DNA of 64,000 nucleotides from positions 70,121,666-70,185,665 of the forward strand of contig NC_052018.1 of assembly GCF_015832195.1 (NCBI RefSeq). The letters run 5' to 3'. Every line of letters begins with the position of its first letter. The stretch's first letter is position 1. Source of the DNA: Motacilla alba alba (Eukaryota > Chordata > Aves > Passeriformes > Motacillidae). Shown piece by piece: positions 37,360-49,206 of this stretch. The notes under the pieces are model-generated. The model did no database searches. It was given only the letters and a program-made list of their open reading frames with translations, and was not told where the DNA came from. The translations under genes and the position numbers were made by a program.

Positions 37360-37722
37360 AGAATAATCACAGAATCACAGAATAATGAAGTTGGAAGAGA
37401 CCTCTAAGATCATCGAGTGCAACCTATGCCCCAACACCTCAACTAGACTATAGCACCAAGTGCCATGTCCAGTCTTTTTTTAAACACATCCAGAGATAGT
37501 GATTCTACCACCTCCCTGGGAAGACAATTCCAGTATTTTATTATTCTTTTGGTGAAAATTTTTTTCCTAATATCCAACCTATACCTCCCCTGATGTAGCT
37601 TGAGACTGTGCCCTCCTGTTCTGTCAGTTGCTGCCCGGTGGAAGAGACCGACCCCCACCTGTCTACAACCTCCCTTCAGGAAATTGTAGAGAGCAACACA
37701 CAGACAAACAGAAAAATCCATT
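37360..37722 (-). mobile_element. CR1 LINE 3' end (ORF2 C-terminus plus 3' UTR)
   Basis: On the minus strand the frame reads through GRYRLDIRKK, YWNCLPREVVES and FKKRLDMALG, the well-known C-terminal end of CR1 ORF2. A 3' UTR follows with the CTTAGAGGTCTCTTCCAAC segment and a terminal repeat of TTCTGTGA at about 37367-37385. The element is 5'-truncated near 37.7 kb. It is better preserved than the other copies in the window and is therefore probably the youngest, but it has no functional reverse transcriptase. Confidence 0.95.
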
Positions 37723-40700
37723 CAATTGTGCCTTCTTTTTTAACTGTTCATGTCCATCACAACCCTTTAACAGTTAGTACTGGGACTTTTGGAAGTGTCT
37801 TAGACTTCATGATTTATGGCTTCAAAGTAAATTTGCTGTAGCTGTTCAGAAGCTGTGCACCTCTCAAGCTCTCAGAGCTTTTGCTCTATGATTTAATTTC
37901 TGACTGCACAATCACGGTGCTATGTCCAGAAGAATTCAAGATGAGGATTAAAAATAATGTCCTAGGCACAGCCTCTCCCCAGATTTTCCAAGTTTGCCCT
38001 GCTTCCTCACAGAAGCTCCAAGTGAGGTTCAGCAGAGTGGGCTTCTGGGTTAATTATCAGGAAGCAGCGAGTCAGATCTCTGGAAGCAAACAGGTTAATC
38101 TTCCTGGGAACTCTCCCTGAAATGCTTAAAGCAAGTAGCTGTGCTGATTGCCCTCAAAGAGACCAATCACTTTGGCACACTGAGTTCCCCCTTCAAACAT
38201 AGATATTATTTAAAAGAAATTATATAGGATGAGCCTTTTGGCACCACATTCTTTGTAATTATATCCTCCCTATGCTGCTATCCTAATCACTCCAGTCTCC
38301 CACTCTCACTGAGGCCAATTGTTTTTCTTGAGCCCACTGGCTATTTCTCTTTTTTGGGAGGAGCTTTTACTTCTTTCAGCTGCCATTAGGGCACATATTA
38401 GTATAGTGGGGTCCCAGCTATCTTATTATGAGACAGCAACATAAGCCTGTTTCCTAGATGAGTATCTGCCTTCAGACATTGGGAAAAGGAAAAGGGCTAA
38501 AATGCTGGGGTGGAAATGCCTATTGTAAAATCTAAAAGCACACTAGTGTGTGCAGTGAGCAGTTGCAGCGCAATCCTCCCACTCCATTTCAGGCTCTGCC
38601 ATTATCGTGGCACCAGGCCTGAGTTAAGCTGCTGCCACCAGTTACTCACAAGTAGCTTGGGACAAAACTTGGCTACCTTCTCCATGTGCTTTTGAGATCC
38701 TATGCTGAAAAGCCCTGATTACAGCCAACCATTATTGTTATTCAACACTCAGAGTACATCTAACAGGCTTAATATTTATAATCGATTACCTTTTCTTAAT
38801 GAGGAGGATGCCTTTTATAATTAGTGCAGAAAGTTAATATATTATTACTGCTGCTTATCACTAGTGCAAGAATAATTAAAATCTTTGGGTCACATGTTAA
38901 ATAAGAATTTTTGAAATGACAGTGAAACAGTGCTTGGTAGACTAAGAAGTATCTCTCTTAATACTCCAGATACTCATAAACTGATTCACAATCTTATGCA
39001 TCTTTACAAAGTGAATTATTTTAACCTCACAAGTGCATTGCTGAACAATGCGATGTCAGATGAATGCCTACAGCAAAGGTATAGTGACTGGTATTCATGG
39101 GCAACACCACAGAGAAAGAATAAGTCCTTCGTGCTGGTTCAAGGCCGTGGGGATTTTGATTAAAAGGGCAGGCTTAAAGACAGGAAACTAGCTTGAGGTT
39201 GTGGCTGGAAAGTTAGGAGGGTTTCTCTGTCCCTTCAGAAAGAAGGTACTTTATATGAAGGACCATGGATATAGTCAGGAGATTCATAACAATGCAAAAC
39301 TAGAATAATTCCACAGATTTAAGTGTAGCCATATCAGATGAATGCATGGGCAGCAAAGAGTATCGTCTACCCCAAATATTTTGCATTAAATTCAGTCTTT
39401 TACTTAGTCTGTAACACTGTGTTTGTTGAAGCCTTCAAGAGAGGGCTGAGACTGAGCAAAATGGGAGGCTTTTTTCCAACAGTTTACTTTGGATAAACAA
39501 GGCAGGATTGTAACATTGTATTTTCTATTTGATGAATTTAATCTAAATAAGCAAAAACTTTGCATGTTTAATTCTTCAGATAGGAAATTTAGCTTAGCTC
39601 TAAAATATTTTGTACACACTGGTCAGATTTGGTGAGAAGGTTTTACACATTGCCTTAGGTTTCAGCAGGTATAGAGGAACCACAGCCTTAGGATCTGTGA
39701 AGGAGGAAAGAAACATGATAAAGAAAATGAAGAAAATGATGGTTTCTCTTAGTCACTCTCATGCTTCTCCCTATTTTCAGCTGGTACTGTACTATGGCAC
39801 ATAAATTTACTACAGTAATTGACTACATTTACTACCTTATTTTTCCCCACCCACCTGGGCACAATATATATGTGCTGTTTGTGGGGGTTCTGTATGATAC
39901 ACAGCTTTTATCCTTTGCCAGCTTGATCCCTGCCAACGTTTAGGAGTTTGCAATTTACATAGTGTTTCAAAAAAGCAACGGTTTCTACAACCTTCCTTGG
40001 GATGCGATTATCCATTGGTGGATCTTGTCTTTTTTTTTTCTTGCAGTACGAGATAAAGGAAGTTATAGTGGGTTCATGCTGTCTCTTGCTAGCAGAAACT
40101 GCAAAATCTTTACAGATCTTGTTAAAATAGTCATGGTGATTTTTAAGAATGCTGGAGTAGAAACTCCAAGTTCCATGCTTGTGTGACAATGGCGGTGAGC
40201 ACCAAAGATGTGTCACTCTAAGCTATAAGCCCTGACTTTCACACAATAACAGGACAACTCTTTATAAAGCCTTCTTGCTGCTTATCCTTAATCCTCCAAC
40301 TTCTAGACTGGATTTGGTTAATGCTTTTGGGGAATTAATCTGGATGATTAATTAACAGTACCAGGGATATCTGTAATAAGATTACACACATGGTTTTACA
40401 TTCCCATGACTCAGGTGATTTTCTTTTGAACTAATGGGAACTTTGTTATTGCATCCAATGCACTCTGAGTTGGAACTGTCATTGCTGAAAAAAATGTAAT
40501 AATAAAACAGCTAAAAAGAACCCAAATTTAAAATGTAGACAAACAAAAATATTAGCTTATAGAGTAGTTGGAGGGAGGGTCATGTTAAGCTAGGAATCCA
40601 CAGGGAAACTAAAAGAGGGCAAAACATTAGGTAGAACATTCCAAGACAAAGAAGGAAAGTGAGGACTGCTAGGTAGGATAAGCCAAAGAAAAATATCAGA

Positions 40701-42800
40701 ACACAAATACAAAACATAATTGGAATAAGAAATAATAAGAATGCTAGTTAATACAGAAAAACTGAAGCAAGTGCCTGTTGTGAGAAAAGTCCATGTGCGC
40801 TTTGGATAGAGAAGGGGAATTAATCAGATCCTGTTCCTTTCAAGTAGAATAAAAACCACAATACTAAAAATGCAGTTTTCTCTTAAAAGCAGGCTTCTTG
40901 TCCTATAATGTGTTGTTAGGTGTTAATGTGTCCTTGTGCAAAGAGACTTCAGACTTGTTCTTTAGCTGCAGTTTGGTCCCTTCACTATGGTCACCAGGAC
41001 AAATCCTTTGGAGAATGCAGCTGTTTTGTATCCTTCCTCTCATGCAAAGCAGCCCTGTCAGATATTTCCACAGGAACATTCACTGTATATATTCATATCA
41101 CATAGATATGAAGTAGGAGTATTGGGGAGGCAACTGCTCCCCATCAGAGGCTCCCTTGGCTGGCACCCAATGGTCTTAGCATAACCCTGGGGCAGCATCA
41201 GCTTCTGGTGTCACTTACAGTAGGATGAGGTGTGCTCTGATCTTTGCTAGGAGCTGGACAGATGCCTGGATGATCATAGGACAAGGGACCTGAGGGCCAG
41301 AGACAGCCTCTCCATCTCCCTCTCAATTGCACTGAACCTCCATCAGACAGGCTCCAGCCTCTGCACCCGTGGCAGAAACTTTCTCCTGAGATCTGGAAGA
41401 AGGAAACTCCCCCTGAGTTGACTGTTAGTGCTCTTCTTCCCTCTCGCACTGCTAGCAGATGAAGGTCTGGATCTCAGGTTAAATTTCCACTGAGAAGCAG
41501 CAGGAGAGCAGATTTATACCTTGCATGTTATTTTCAACAGCATCCCCCAAGTGTATATAAAACATTACTATAATTCTGTCCTAGGGTTATGTTGGTATTA
41601 ATAAACCACTTGAATTTTGCTCTAAGTAATTAAAATCACAAGTACTTTTTGTTGCAGTTACAGGCAGGAGGCAAACACAGCTGGGGCTTTATTATTTAGA
41701 TATGTGTAATAATTCAGGCAGCAGCATATATTTTTTCAACTGCTTTTCTTTCACGTAACAGTCTAAAGCCTTCACCAATGCAATACACAGTTCCTCAATG
41801 CTTCAAAACATAAATCTAAATCCCATACCACCTGATGGAAATAAATAGCACAAAAGCCAAACAATTTATTCCCGATTTACTAAGTACAAAACACCTTGCA
41901 AGTAACATACGTGTTTCATGTAGTAACTCACTAGAAAGAAATAACTCTTCAGTGTCAATTTACACCTGGCTTGGATTTTGGCATTTCTAATGCAAAATGT
42001 AATTACAAACTGAGTATTGCTCACTGAGATCTAAAAAAAAAAATAAAGCTTTAGACTCAGCCCAGGCTCTCTGGCTCTTTCAGACACCACTAGGAACAAG
42101 CCAGCACTTCACCAGAAATAAGCATAAGACTTGCTGTTAGCTCAGTCTTTCCCCCACTAATGGCATTTCTCTAGGACTGACTTTCTAGAGTGGATTAAAA
42201 TGGCAACAACAACAGACACATAGAAAAAATAAGAGGAAATCAGTAAGCAAATGCATTTATAGGAGACTGGAAGGTTATAAGGCTTCTCAGGCCCTATCTG
42301 CTGAAGCCCTTAATCACTGTATAGGACATAGCTAGTGCTTTTAAAGGGACTTAGAAACCCTAATCAAAAAAAAAAAAAAAGCATATGTACTCCCTTGACA
42401 CAAGATTATTGTATGGGAATTGACAAGCTTTTTCTTGGTTTCTTTTTGCCCATCAGAAAAGCTTATCTTGTGCTCTTTTCCTGATTGTTTGGATGAACGA
42501 GGGAGATTGCAGAACTATGCCTGGAAGGCTTGTGTGAGATAGATGAAAGAATAAAAACACAGCTTTAAATCTACAAGGAGTTAAGACCACTGCATGACTA
42601 AGCTTGAGATAATTTTTTGCCCATCAAACAGGAGAAAAGACTCTTGGGCTTGTTAACCAGGAACTCAGAACAGTTTTTTCATTCTTATATTTAAGAGCTA
42701 CTCTTATAACCACTGTGTAAAATAAGGCTGAGCTTTTAGGCAAATATATTTAGATGAAAACTGGCCCTTAATTTCTATGCCTCAGTCTGTGTCATACATT

Positions 42801-42857
42801 AATGATTAATATTATTAATAATAATATAATAATAATTATTATTATTAATAATAATAG
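42801..42857. repeat. (AAT/ATT)n microsatellite
   Basis: A compound run of ATT and AAT units, partly self-complementary, giving an Asn/Ile-only translation on the + strand that is not a gene. Confidence 0.9.
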
Positions 42858-44035
42858 TGCTTCATCTAGGTTAATGCTATATACTCACAAGAGTTTTGAT
42901 GCTGCTCTTCCTCCCCTGTCAGTGTATAATGTATACAAAGATAAGAAAATGAGGTGTTTACATTTTAGTCAATCCATACTATCCACGTCAAGCTTCACCT
43001 AATTTAACTGCCAGTTGATGCCTGACTGCAAATTGTCTAAATACCTAAGGAGCAGGACTGGTTTAAGTTCTTTTACTTAAAGTCTTCTTTATCTTGTATA
43101 ACCATACCGCTGCTTCAACAGATGTTATTTTTCAATGCAGCCAACACCTAGATATTGGCACTCTATCTGATCATTTTAAGTACTTTAGCATTGAGCCAAG
43201 CTATTTGTTTTTATCTTGCTACATCCCTATCTCCCCACTATCTTATCAAAAATGACATTGTCATATGTAATTGCTAATCCTAAACAATTCACCCTTAACG
43301 GTAGAATAATCTGTTTATCATGTGCTGTAATCTTTGAATAACACCAGAAGTAGTGATGAGCATCTTACATTCATTGGAAAAGCCTTCTATCTCTGGTGGG
43401 GATATCCTGTTTCTTCCTATCATTCACTTCCTAGGTCACTGCAGTGGAAAAATAAAAACAAACACAAAAACTCTTGTACATTTTATTTCACAGTGATTTC
43501 TACTCCTCCTACTATTAATTGTTTTTTTTTGTTTGTTGATTTTTTTTGTTAACAGAAAAAGCCTTTAACTGAAGAGACACCACATCCTATTGCACTACCA
43601 GTAAAATGACTACATTTCAATGTGCAGAGATGTATAACAAGTTCAGCCAGATAGGTCTCACTTCCAGACAGTTTGTAGTTTCAAAACCACTTTATCTGCT
43701 TCAAGGGAAGTCACCAAAACTCACTGAAAACCTTGCTATAGATGGTAGTGTGATGTCACTATATACTGGCAGCAACCAGGGCCATTATGTTCTACCTTTC
43801 ATACCTACCTTTCATTCCTTTAACCCCATCAGCAGGAACTTTGGGAAAGTTCTTTAATCTGCTCTTTTTTTTTTTTTTTTCTGTGTTTCACCTAGAGAAA
43901 TTATGTTTTCTTTTTTATTTCCAACTCGAAACAAGTACAATGTATTCTGTGATGAAATTTCTCCCCAAAGGGACTGCCAATGATTGCCTGATCAGTGCTG
44001 AGAGTGATGGCCTTCAGGTATTCTGGTATTCTTTT

Positions 44036-44172
44036 GGGGTTTTTTTGTTTGTTTGTTGGGTTGGGGTTTGTTTTTGGTTTTTTTTGGGGGGGGGAGGGGA
44101 GTGTTCTTTGTTTTGTTTTGTTTTTCATTTTGGTCTTGTTTGGTGGGTTTTGTTTTGTTTTTTTTTTTAAAG
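44036..44172. repeat. T/G-only low-complexity tract with G-runs
   Basis: The + strand is almost entirely T and G, with (GTTT)n and (GTTTT)n portions. G-runs lie at 44058-44060, 44063-44066, 44086-44094 and 44096-44099. A T17-20 run lies just before at about 43864-43881. The high-Phe, high-Gly translations here come from composition. Confidence 0.85.
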
Positions 44173-46667
44173 TTGCACAACTTTGAGGTGAAAGGTATTG
44201 AAGACCAAACAGAAATCATTAATGCTTCTCTTTTCACTTATCTACTAACATCCTGATATTCTCCTGCCTGCTTATATGCTGCACATGAGCATTAACAAAC
44301 CTTATTTTAAAAACAGATTAACAGAAAATGGTACCCATGAATGTAGCAAATGGGGGAAGGGAACTTATTTGCAGGTTGAAGAATGCCATATCTTCAATTT
44401 GCCAGTAACAGAGGAGAATATGAGCAGAATATCTGCTGCTGGAATAGGACCATCTCAAAGAAGAAACAGATTATTTATAAAATGTTAATGATTACAGAAC
44501 TTCCATAATTAGAATCACTGCTACTTCTCTTGCAGATAATACAGATGGATGAAAGGGAACAGAGAAGGTCCTCCAGGCTCACAGGAAAATTTTTTGCTGT
44601 TCAGCACTGAGGATGGTTATGAGAATCCAAAGCCTAAGTAAGGGAGAAGCTGAATAAGAAGGAGTAGGCTAATATGTCTGGAGAAGAAAAGCAAAGCAAC
44701 TGTGGATTATACATAAGAGAAAAGAGTGTGTCAGAATGGTTTAATATAAATCTCAACCAAGAGCCTATTTTAATTTGTTCTCATTTTTCTTTTCAGACAT
44801 TTCTTCCTCAGTACATATTTTAATGTGAAGGTGCCTCAGGAATTTGCCATGGATCCCAAGAATGACTTGAACTGAGTCTCAGATTCACAAGAACAAAGGA
44901 AAGTGAGCACAGAACAAAATAATTTCTATTATAGTCATATAAAATAGCATATTGTAAGTCATACACTTTTATCTGTCATGTCAGTAACATGCCACGATTC
45001 CTGACAAAAGCCATGTATATTAAACAGGCTCTATGTCTCATCAGCTGAAGCCAGAGCAATGGCAATAGGAGGACTGCTTTCAAATATTACACCTTTTGAT
45101 ACACTTGCATTCTGAGTTTTTCTGCTGTATTGCATGGTTCATAATTTCATCCTTATTATGCTTGCTGGTGACATTACCCCTCAGCATGTTTCAATTTCAA
45201 GCTCCATATTATGGAAAAGTGCCCAGGCATATAATCAAAGTACCAAATAATGAAGCTTCAACTTAACCAACTTGAGCAGATCTTCAGAGCTCTGTAGCTG
45301 CTTACAAAGTGATTTGCTGAGTGGCTTTAAGTAGATATTTAAAGCTAAAAATGTGCATCAGTGCTTTACTGATGCTGATTCACCTCCTTCCCTCCATGTC
45401 TTATATTTAACCCTCAACACTTTCATTTGATGTTGCTGGGACTACATTAAACTCCACCCAAAATGTCCCATCCTCTCCTGAGTCCTGCTGAGCTCACAGT
45501 CTCAGTATATTTTTCATTGCAGGAGTTTTACAGATCAGTTTTGCCCCATGTGAAAAACACTGCTCAGTTTCACAGCTGCTGCCTATCTGTTTTACTGGCT
45601 AAGTAATCCAAAACAATTCCCTTTTTTTTTTTTTCTTGTTTTATGAGAAAATTCAAACAGGAGAGGACTGAAACATGATCCCTCAACCATTTTTTAATTT
45701 TCTCTGCACTCACTTTGCTCTCTCCTGTTTAACCCTTCTCTAAATGAAATAACTCTGTCTCTCCACCCTCTCTTCATTCTGGACCTTCTCTGTGATTCTG
45801 GTCTTTTCCCCTCCTCATGTTTTCTCCTATTCCTGCTGAAGCTGGTCCATGAACAGTTGGTTAAAACTGAGGACAACAGATAAATTTAATGTAATAAATA
45901 AGGAATTTATACTTATGGGGAATTATGCTACTTCAGCGTGCAACCCAGAAAGACTGGGAGGGTAGTGTTTCTTTAACTTTAGTGGTCTGATTTAATGTGA
46001 TTAATCCTGCCAACAACTTTGACAGAAGTCAGAGGAAGAAAAGAAGGAACTGAAAATACAAAGTCACATTTTAATGTTTTGAATGTTAAGGGAGACAGGG
46101 AACTGGCTACATGTCTGTCTTTCCTGTAAGTGAATTAGTGAGACCAAAATGCTGTACAGGTATTGCCTTCCATAATGTGTAAATCACATTTACCTACAGA
46201 AAGGAGGAATGTTTACATTACAGTCATTCTGTCTGGGACAGAAAGAGACTGCAATGTAATTAGCAGGAAGATATGTCTTTTGTAAAAGGTCACCTCTCCT
46301 ATGAAGAGAGGCTTTGCCTGTCTAAAGTCCAACCTAGACAGGCTTGAACAATAGTACAAGAACATTCATTATATCCATCATAATGTCTCAAGCACATTTG
46401 CAGCCAACCCAGGCTGCAAATACAATACATTTCCCTAAGTGGATTAATAGGAAAGCAGAGGTCCTAGAATTGCTCTGACATATCATTTATACACATTGTA
46501 ATCCTGACAGCTGTTAAGTATTAGAGAAAAATCCAAGCAGAGACTGTGCAAGGAGAGCCCACAATTTATTACACTCTAAAATGGAGCATGCTGATCTCTT
46601 GATTAGCCCTCAGGTGCAGCAGCTAAGAGATGCCTCAGAAAAAGTTTAGAAGACTGTTAGAATATTT

Positions 46668-46703
<36 letters not shown>

Positions 46704-46713
46704 CACATATATG
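46668..46713. repeat. (CA)n(TA)n compound microsatellite
   Basis: About 13 CA units followed by a TA run, CACA, and another TA run. It is likely to be length-variable between individuals. Confidence 0.95.
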
Positions 46714-47661
46714 ATTTTATGTCATCTTCCTTTTTCAACATTCTTATTTATAACTATGTTTTCATACTTATGATCAAGAATGGAGCCTATTGCTTTGCTA
46801 GACAACGCTTGTTTTCATTCACTTTATGCCTGCCCATCATTTAAATCTCCTGAGACAGATAAATTACTTCCTCAGAAGCAAAAGGATGAAATAAAGCAGT
46901 ACTACAGTCAGGCTGTAGATGCCACCAGACTAAGTCACACCTTGGACTTCCAAGCATGAGCAGCTGAGGGAAGCGTGCACTGCTGTGGGTGACGTGCTGC
47001 ATGTGGAAACCCATTTGTGACAGAGCACAGGTGCCCCCAGCTCCCCAGGCCAAGCACAAGTGTTCTGCACAGGCACATCCTCTTGCAAGGCATCTGGGGA
47101 GAGGAGATGTGTGCACCCAGACACCCAGGAGCTTTGCAAGTACAAGGTCTTGCTCAGCCATCCTGGGTGAAGACCTCAAGACTCCTGTAGCACTTGACAG
47201 TGCTTTTGGGCAAAATTTGTGACAGTAATTGCCTCTCTGCTACTTCTCTGGATGTATACTCTGGTTTCTCTTCAGATCATATCAGGATAAAGATGTATTT
47301 AAAGAGCTTCAGTGAAGCAGAAAGGCTCTGTTTTCCCTTTCAGGAGCTCAGCTTGCTACTTGTATGAGGAGATGTCCTGACTTTCCTGAGCATGTCTGTA
47401 CAGGCTGACTGTGTGAACTATGTCTATTGACCCTCCAGGAGAAAGGTATCTGCAGCCTGGCCTTGCAGATAAGATCCAAAATCCACAGGAGTCAACGGAG
47501 AAGCTACTGCGGCTCTCTCTGAAAAACTTACTCCTGGCAACTCTGGTAACTCACCAAGTGCACAGTTGGCCTATTCTGCTGAAGTCCATGGAATTGTAGA
47601 AGAAAAGAAGTTCCACACAAGGAAGCATTCAGTGAATCACTACCTTTTCAGCAGTGGACTG

Positions 47662-47719
47662 GGAGTGCTGGAAAGCGTAGAAGGTTTTCAGGAGTGCTGG
47701 AAAGTGTAGAAGGTTTTCA
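47662..47719. repeat. 29-bp tandem duplication
   Basis: The 29-bp unit starting GGAGTGCTGGAAAG at 47662-47690 is repeated directly at 47691-47719 with one C-to-T change. Confidence 0.93.
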
Positions 47720-49169
47720 GTGGAGATTGAAAGAAAGAGAGCAAAGGATTTATACCAGGCATGCTTCATCTGTGAACAGCTACCAGACATCAGGTTTCCA
47801 GATAAAAGAACCTTATGAGAAGTATAGAAAAATTGTGTAGGTATTCAGAACGTCATATTTATAACTTGTACATATGACATCTTAAAGTGCATCGTAAAAT
47901 GATCTTCATGTAGACACACTATTTATAGAAAACTCACTTGAACTAGAAGGCAAGAGAGAAAAAAATCCTGAAAATTTTATATAAGTAATTCTAGTGATAG
48001 AACATTTAATTTTATTTTCTTCCTCAAAATGTCCTTGTGTTCATACATAACTGGTGCATGATAATAAACAAATAAGAGAAGATTATTATTAGAACCCACA
48101 GTATATTGTATAGTGACTTATTTTGCAATTAAGATATGGCCTACATCAAATACTTCTCTCTTCAGTGTGAGCCTCCCTATAAACGCAGTAGAAACTGCTG
48201 CTCTGCTTTTTATACAACATCTTTGTCAAAAGTACTACACTTGGACTCTAAGCCACCAAAATGCTTTGGACTTTCACACAAAGCCTGATAGGGCTTTTCC
48301 TCCTCTCTCAGCCATTTTGGCTGGTTGTTACAATCACCTTGAGATTGTTCTGATTTGGCTTTGTTATGTGTTTTAGAGCTGAGACAAGACACTCTGCTTG
48401 CAGTATTACCGGGTGTATCTGGCATTTGCTGCAGTCGTGTGTGGCTGTTGTTAGTGTGGAGCCACACAAGCAGTGACAGCGCTGTGATGGGAGCAAACCC
48501 CCGGTGCAAAGTGGGGGGAGGATGGTGCATGGAGAGAGTACTGGTAAGAGCATCATCTGTACTGCTGTGCATTGTGTGTGCTGTCTTGGCATAACTCAAA
48601 GCAAACAGAAAGCTGAGAGTCTGTTAGTACAAGCATAGGGAATATTTTAGATACGTGATTTATAAATATGACACAGTCCTGGAAATGTAGTTACCAGGAG
48701 TAACTAGCTCAGTTATTATTTCACAAGATGCAGCAACCATTCAAACTTGAAAGAATGTGCTAATTAAGCAACACAGTGGAGAGAAAGGCCCCACTTGCTA
48801 TATTAACATCATTTTATTTCAGAGCTTGGTGCCAGATAGGAAGGTAAAAGGCTGCTTCATCACAGTCATTTGCTTATAAGCACAAAATCTACCTGATGGT
48901 GGGTGGCAAGACTGAGATGACAGAAGATGGGAATGCATCCTGAAAAGAGGAGCAGGATAGATTCAAAAAAGTAGGAGAGCTCCCAAAGCCAATCAAAGTG
49001 GCAAACTAAGTTGCCTGTTGTGCTAGGTGGTTTTAGAGACTCACTCCATGGGCAGGGGATTGCTGCCAAAAGGACACTTGGTAGCCACCACCAAGTCAAC
49101 ACTCAAGCCCTGGATGCCATGCAGATGGGTACTCTGACAGCATAGGCTGCTGTTTTGCACTTTTCATTT

Positions 49170-49206
49170 TGTTTTTGTTTTTTTTTGTTTGTTTGTTTGT
49201 TTTTTA
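49170..49206. repeat. (GTTT)n / T-rich microsatellite
   Basis: GTTTTTGTTTTTTTTTG followed by about four GTTT units and a T-run. Confidence 0.85.

Noticed and set aside
37443..37721. 92-codon minus-strand frame that looks like a conserved protein
   Set aside because: It is the C-terminal end of CR1 ORF2 in a 5'-truncated element, not a host gene.
41198..41449. GC-richer patch with an 83-codon minus-strand frame, considered as an exon or LTR
   Set aside because: No recognisable protein similarity, no convincing splice pair, and no LTR ends or target duplications visible.
42802..43002. Frame starting with an Asn/Ile repeat
   Set aside because: It is the (AAT)n microsatellite translated.
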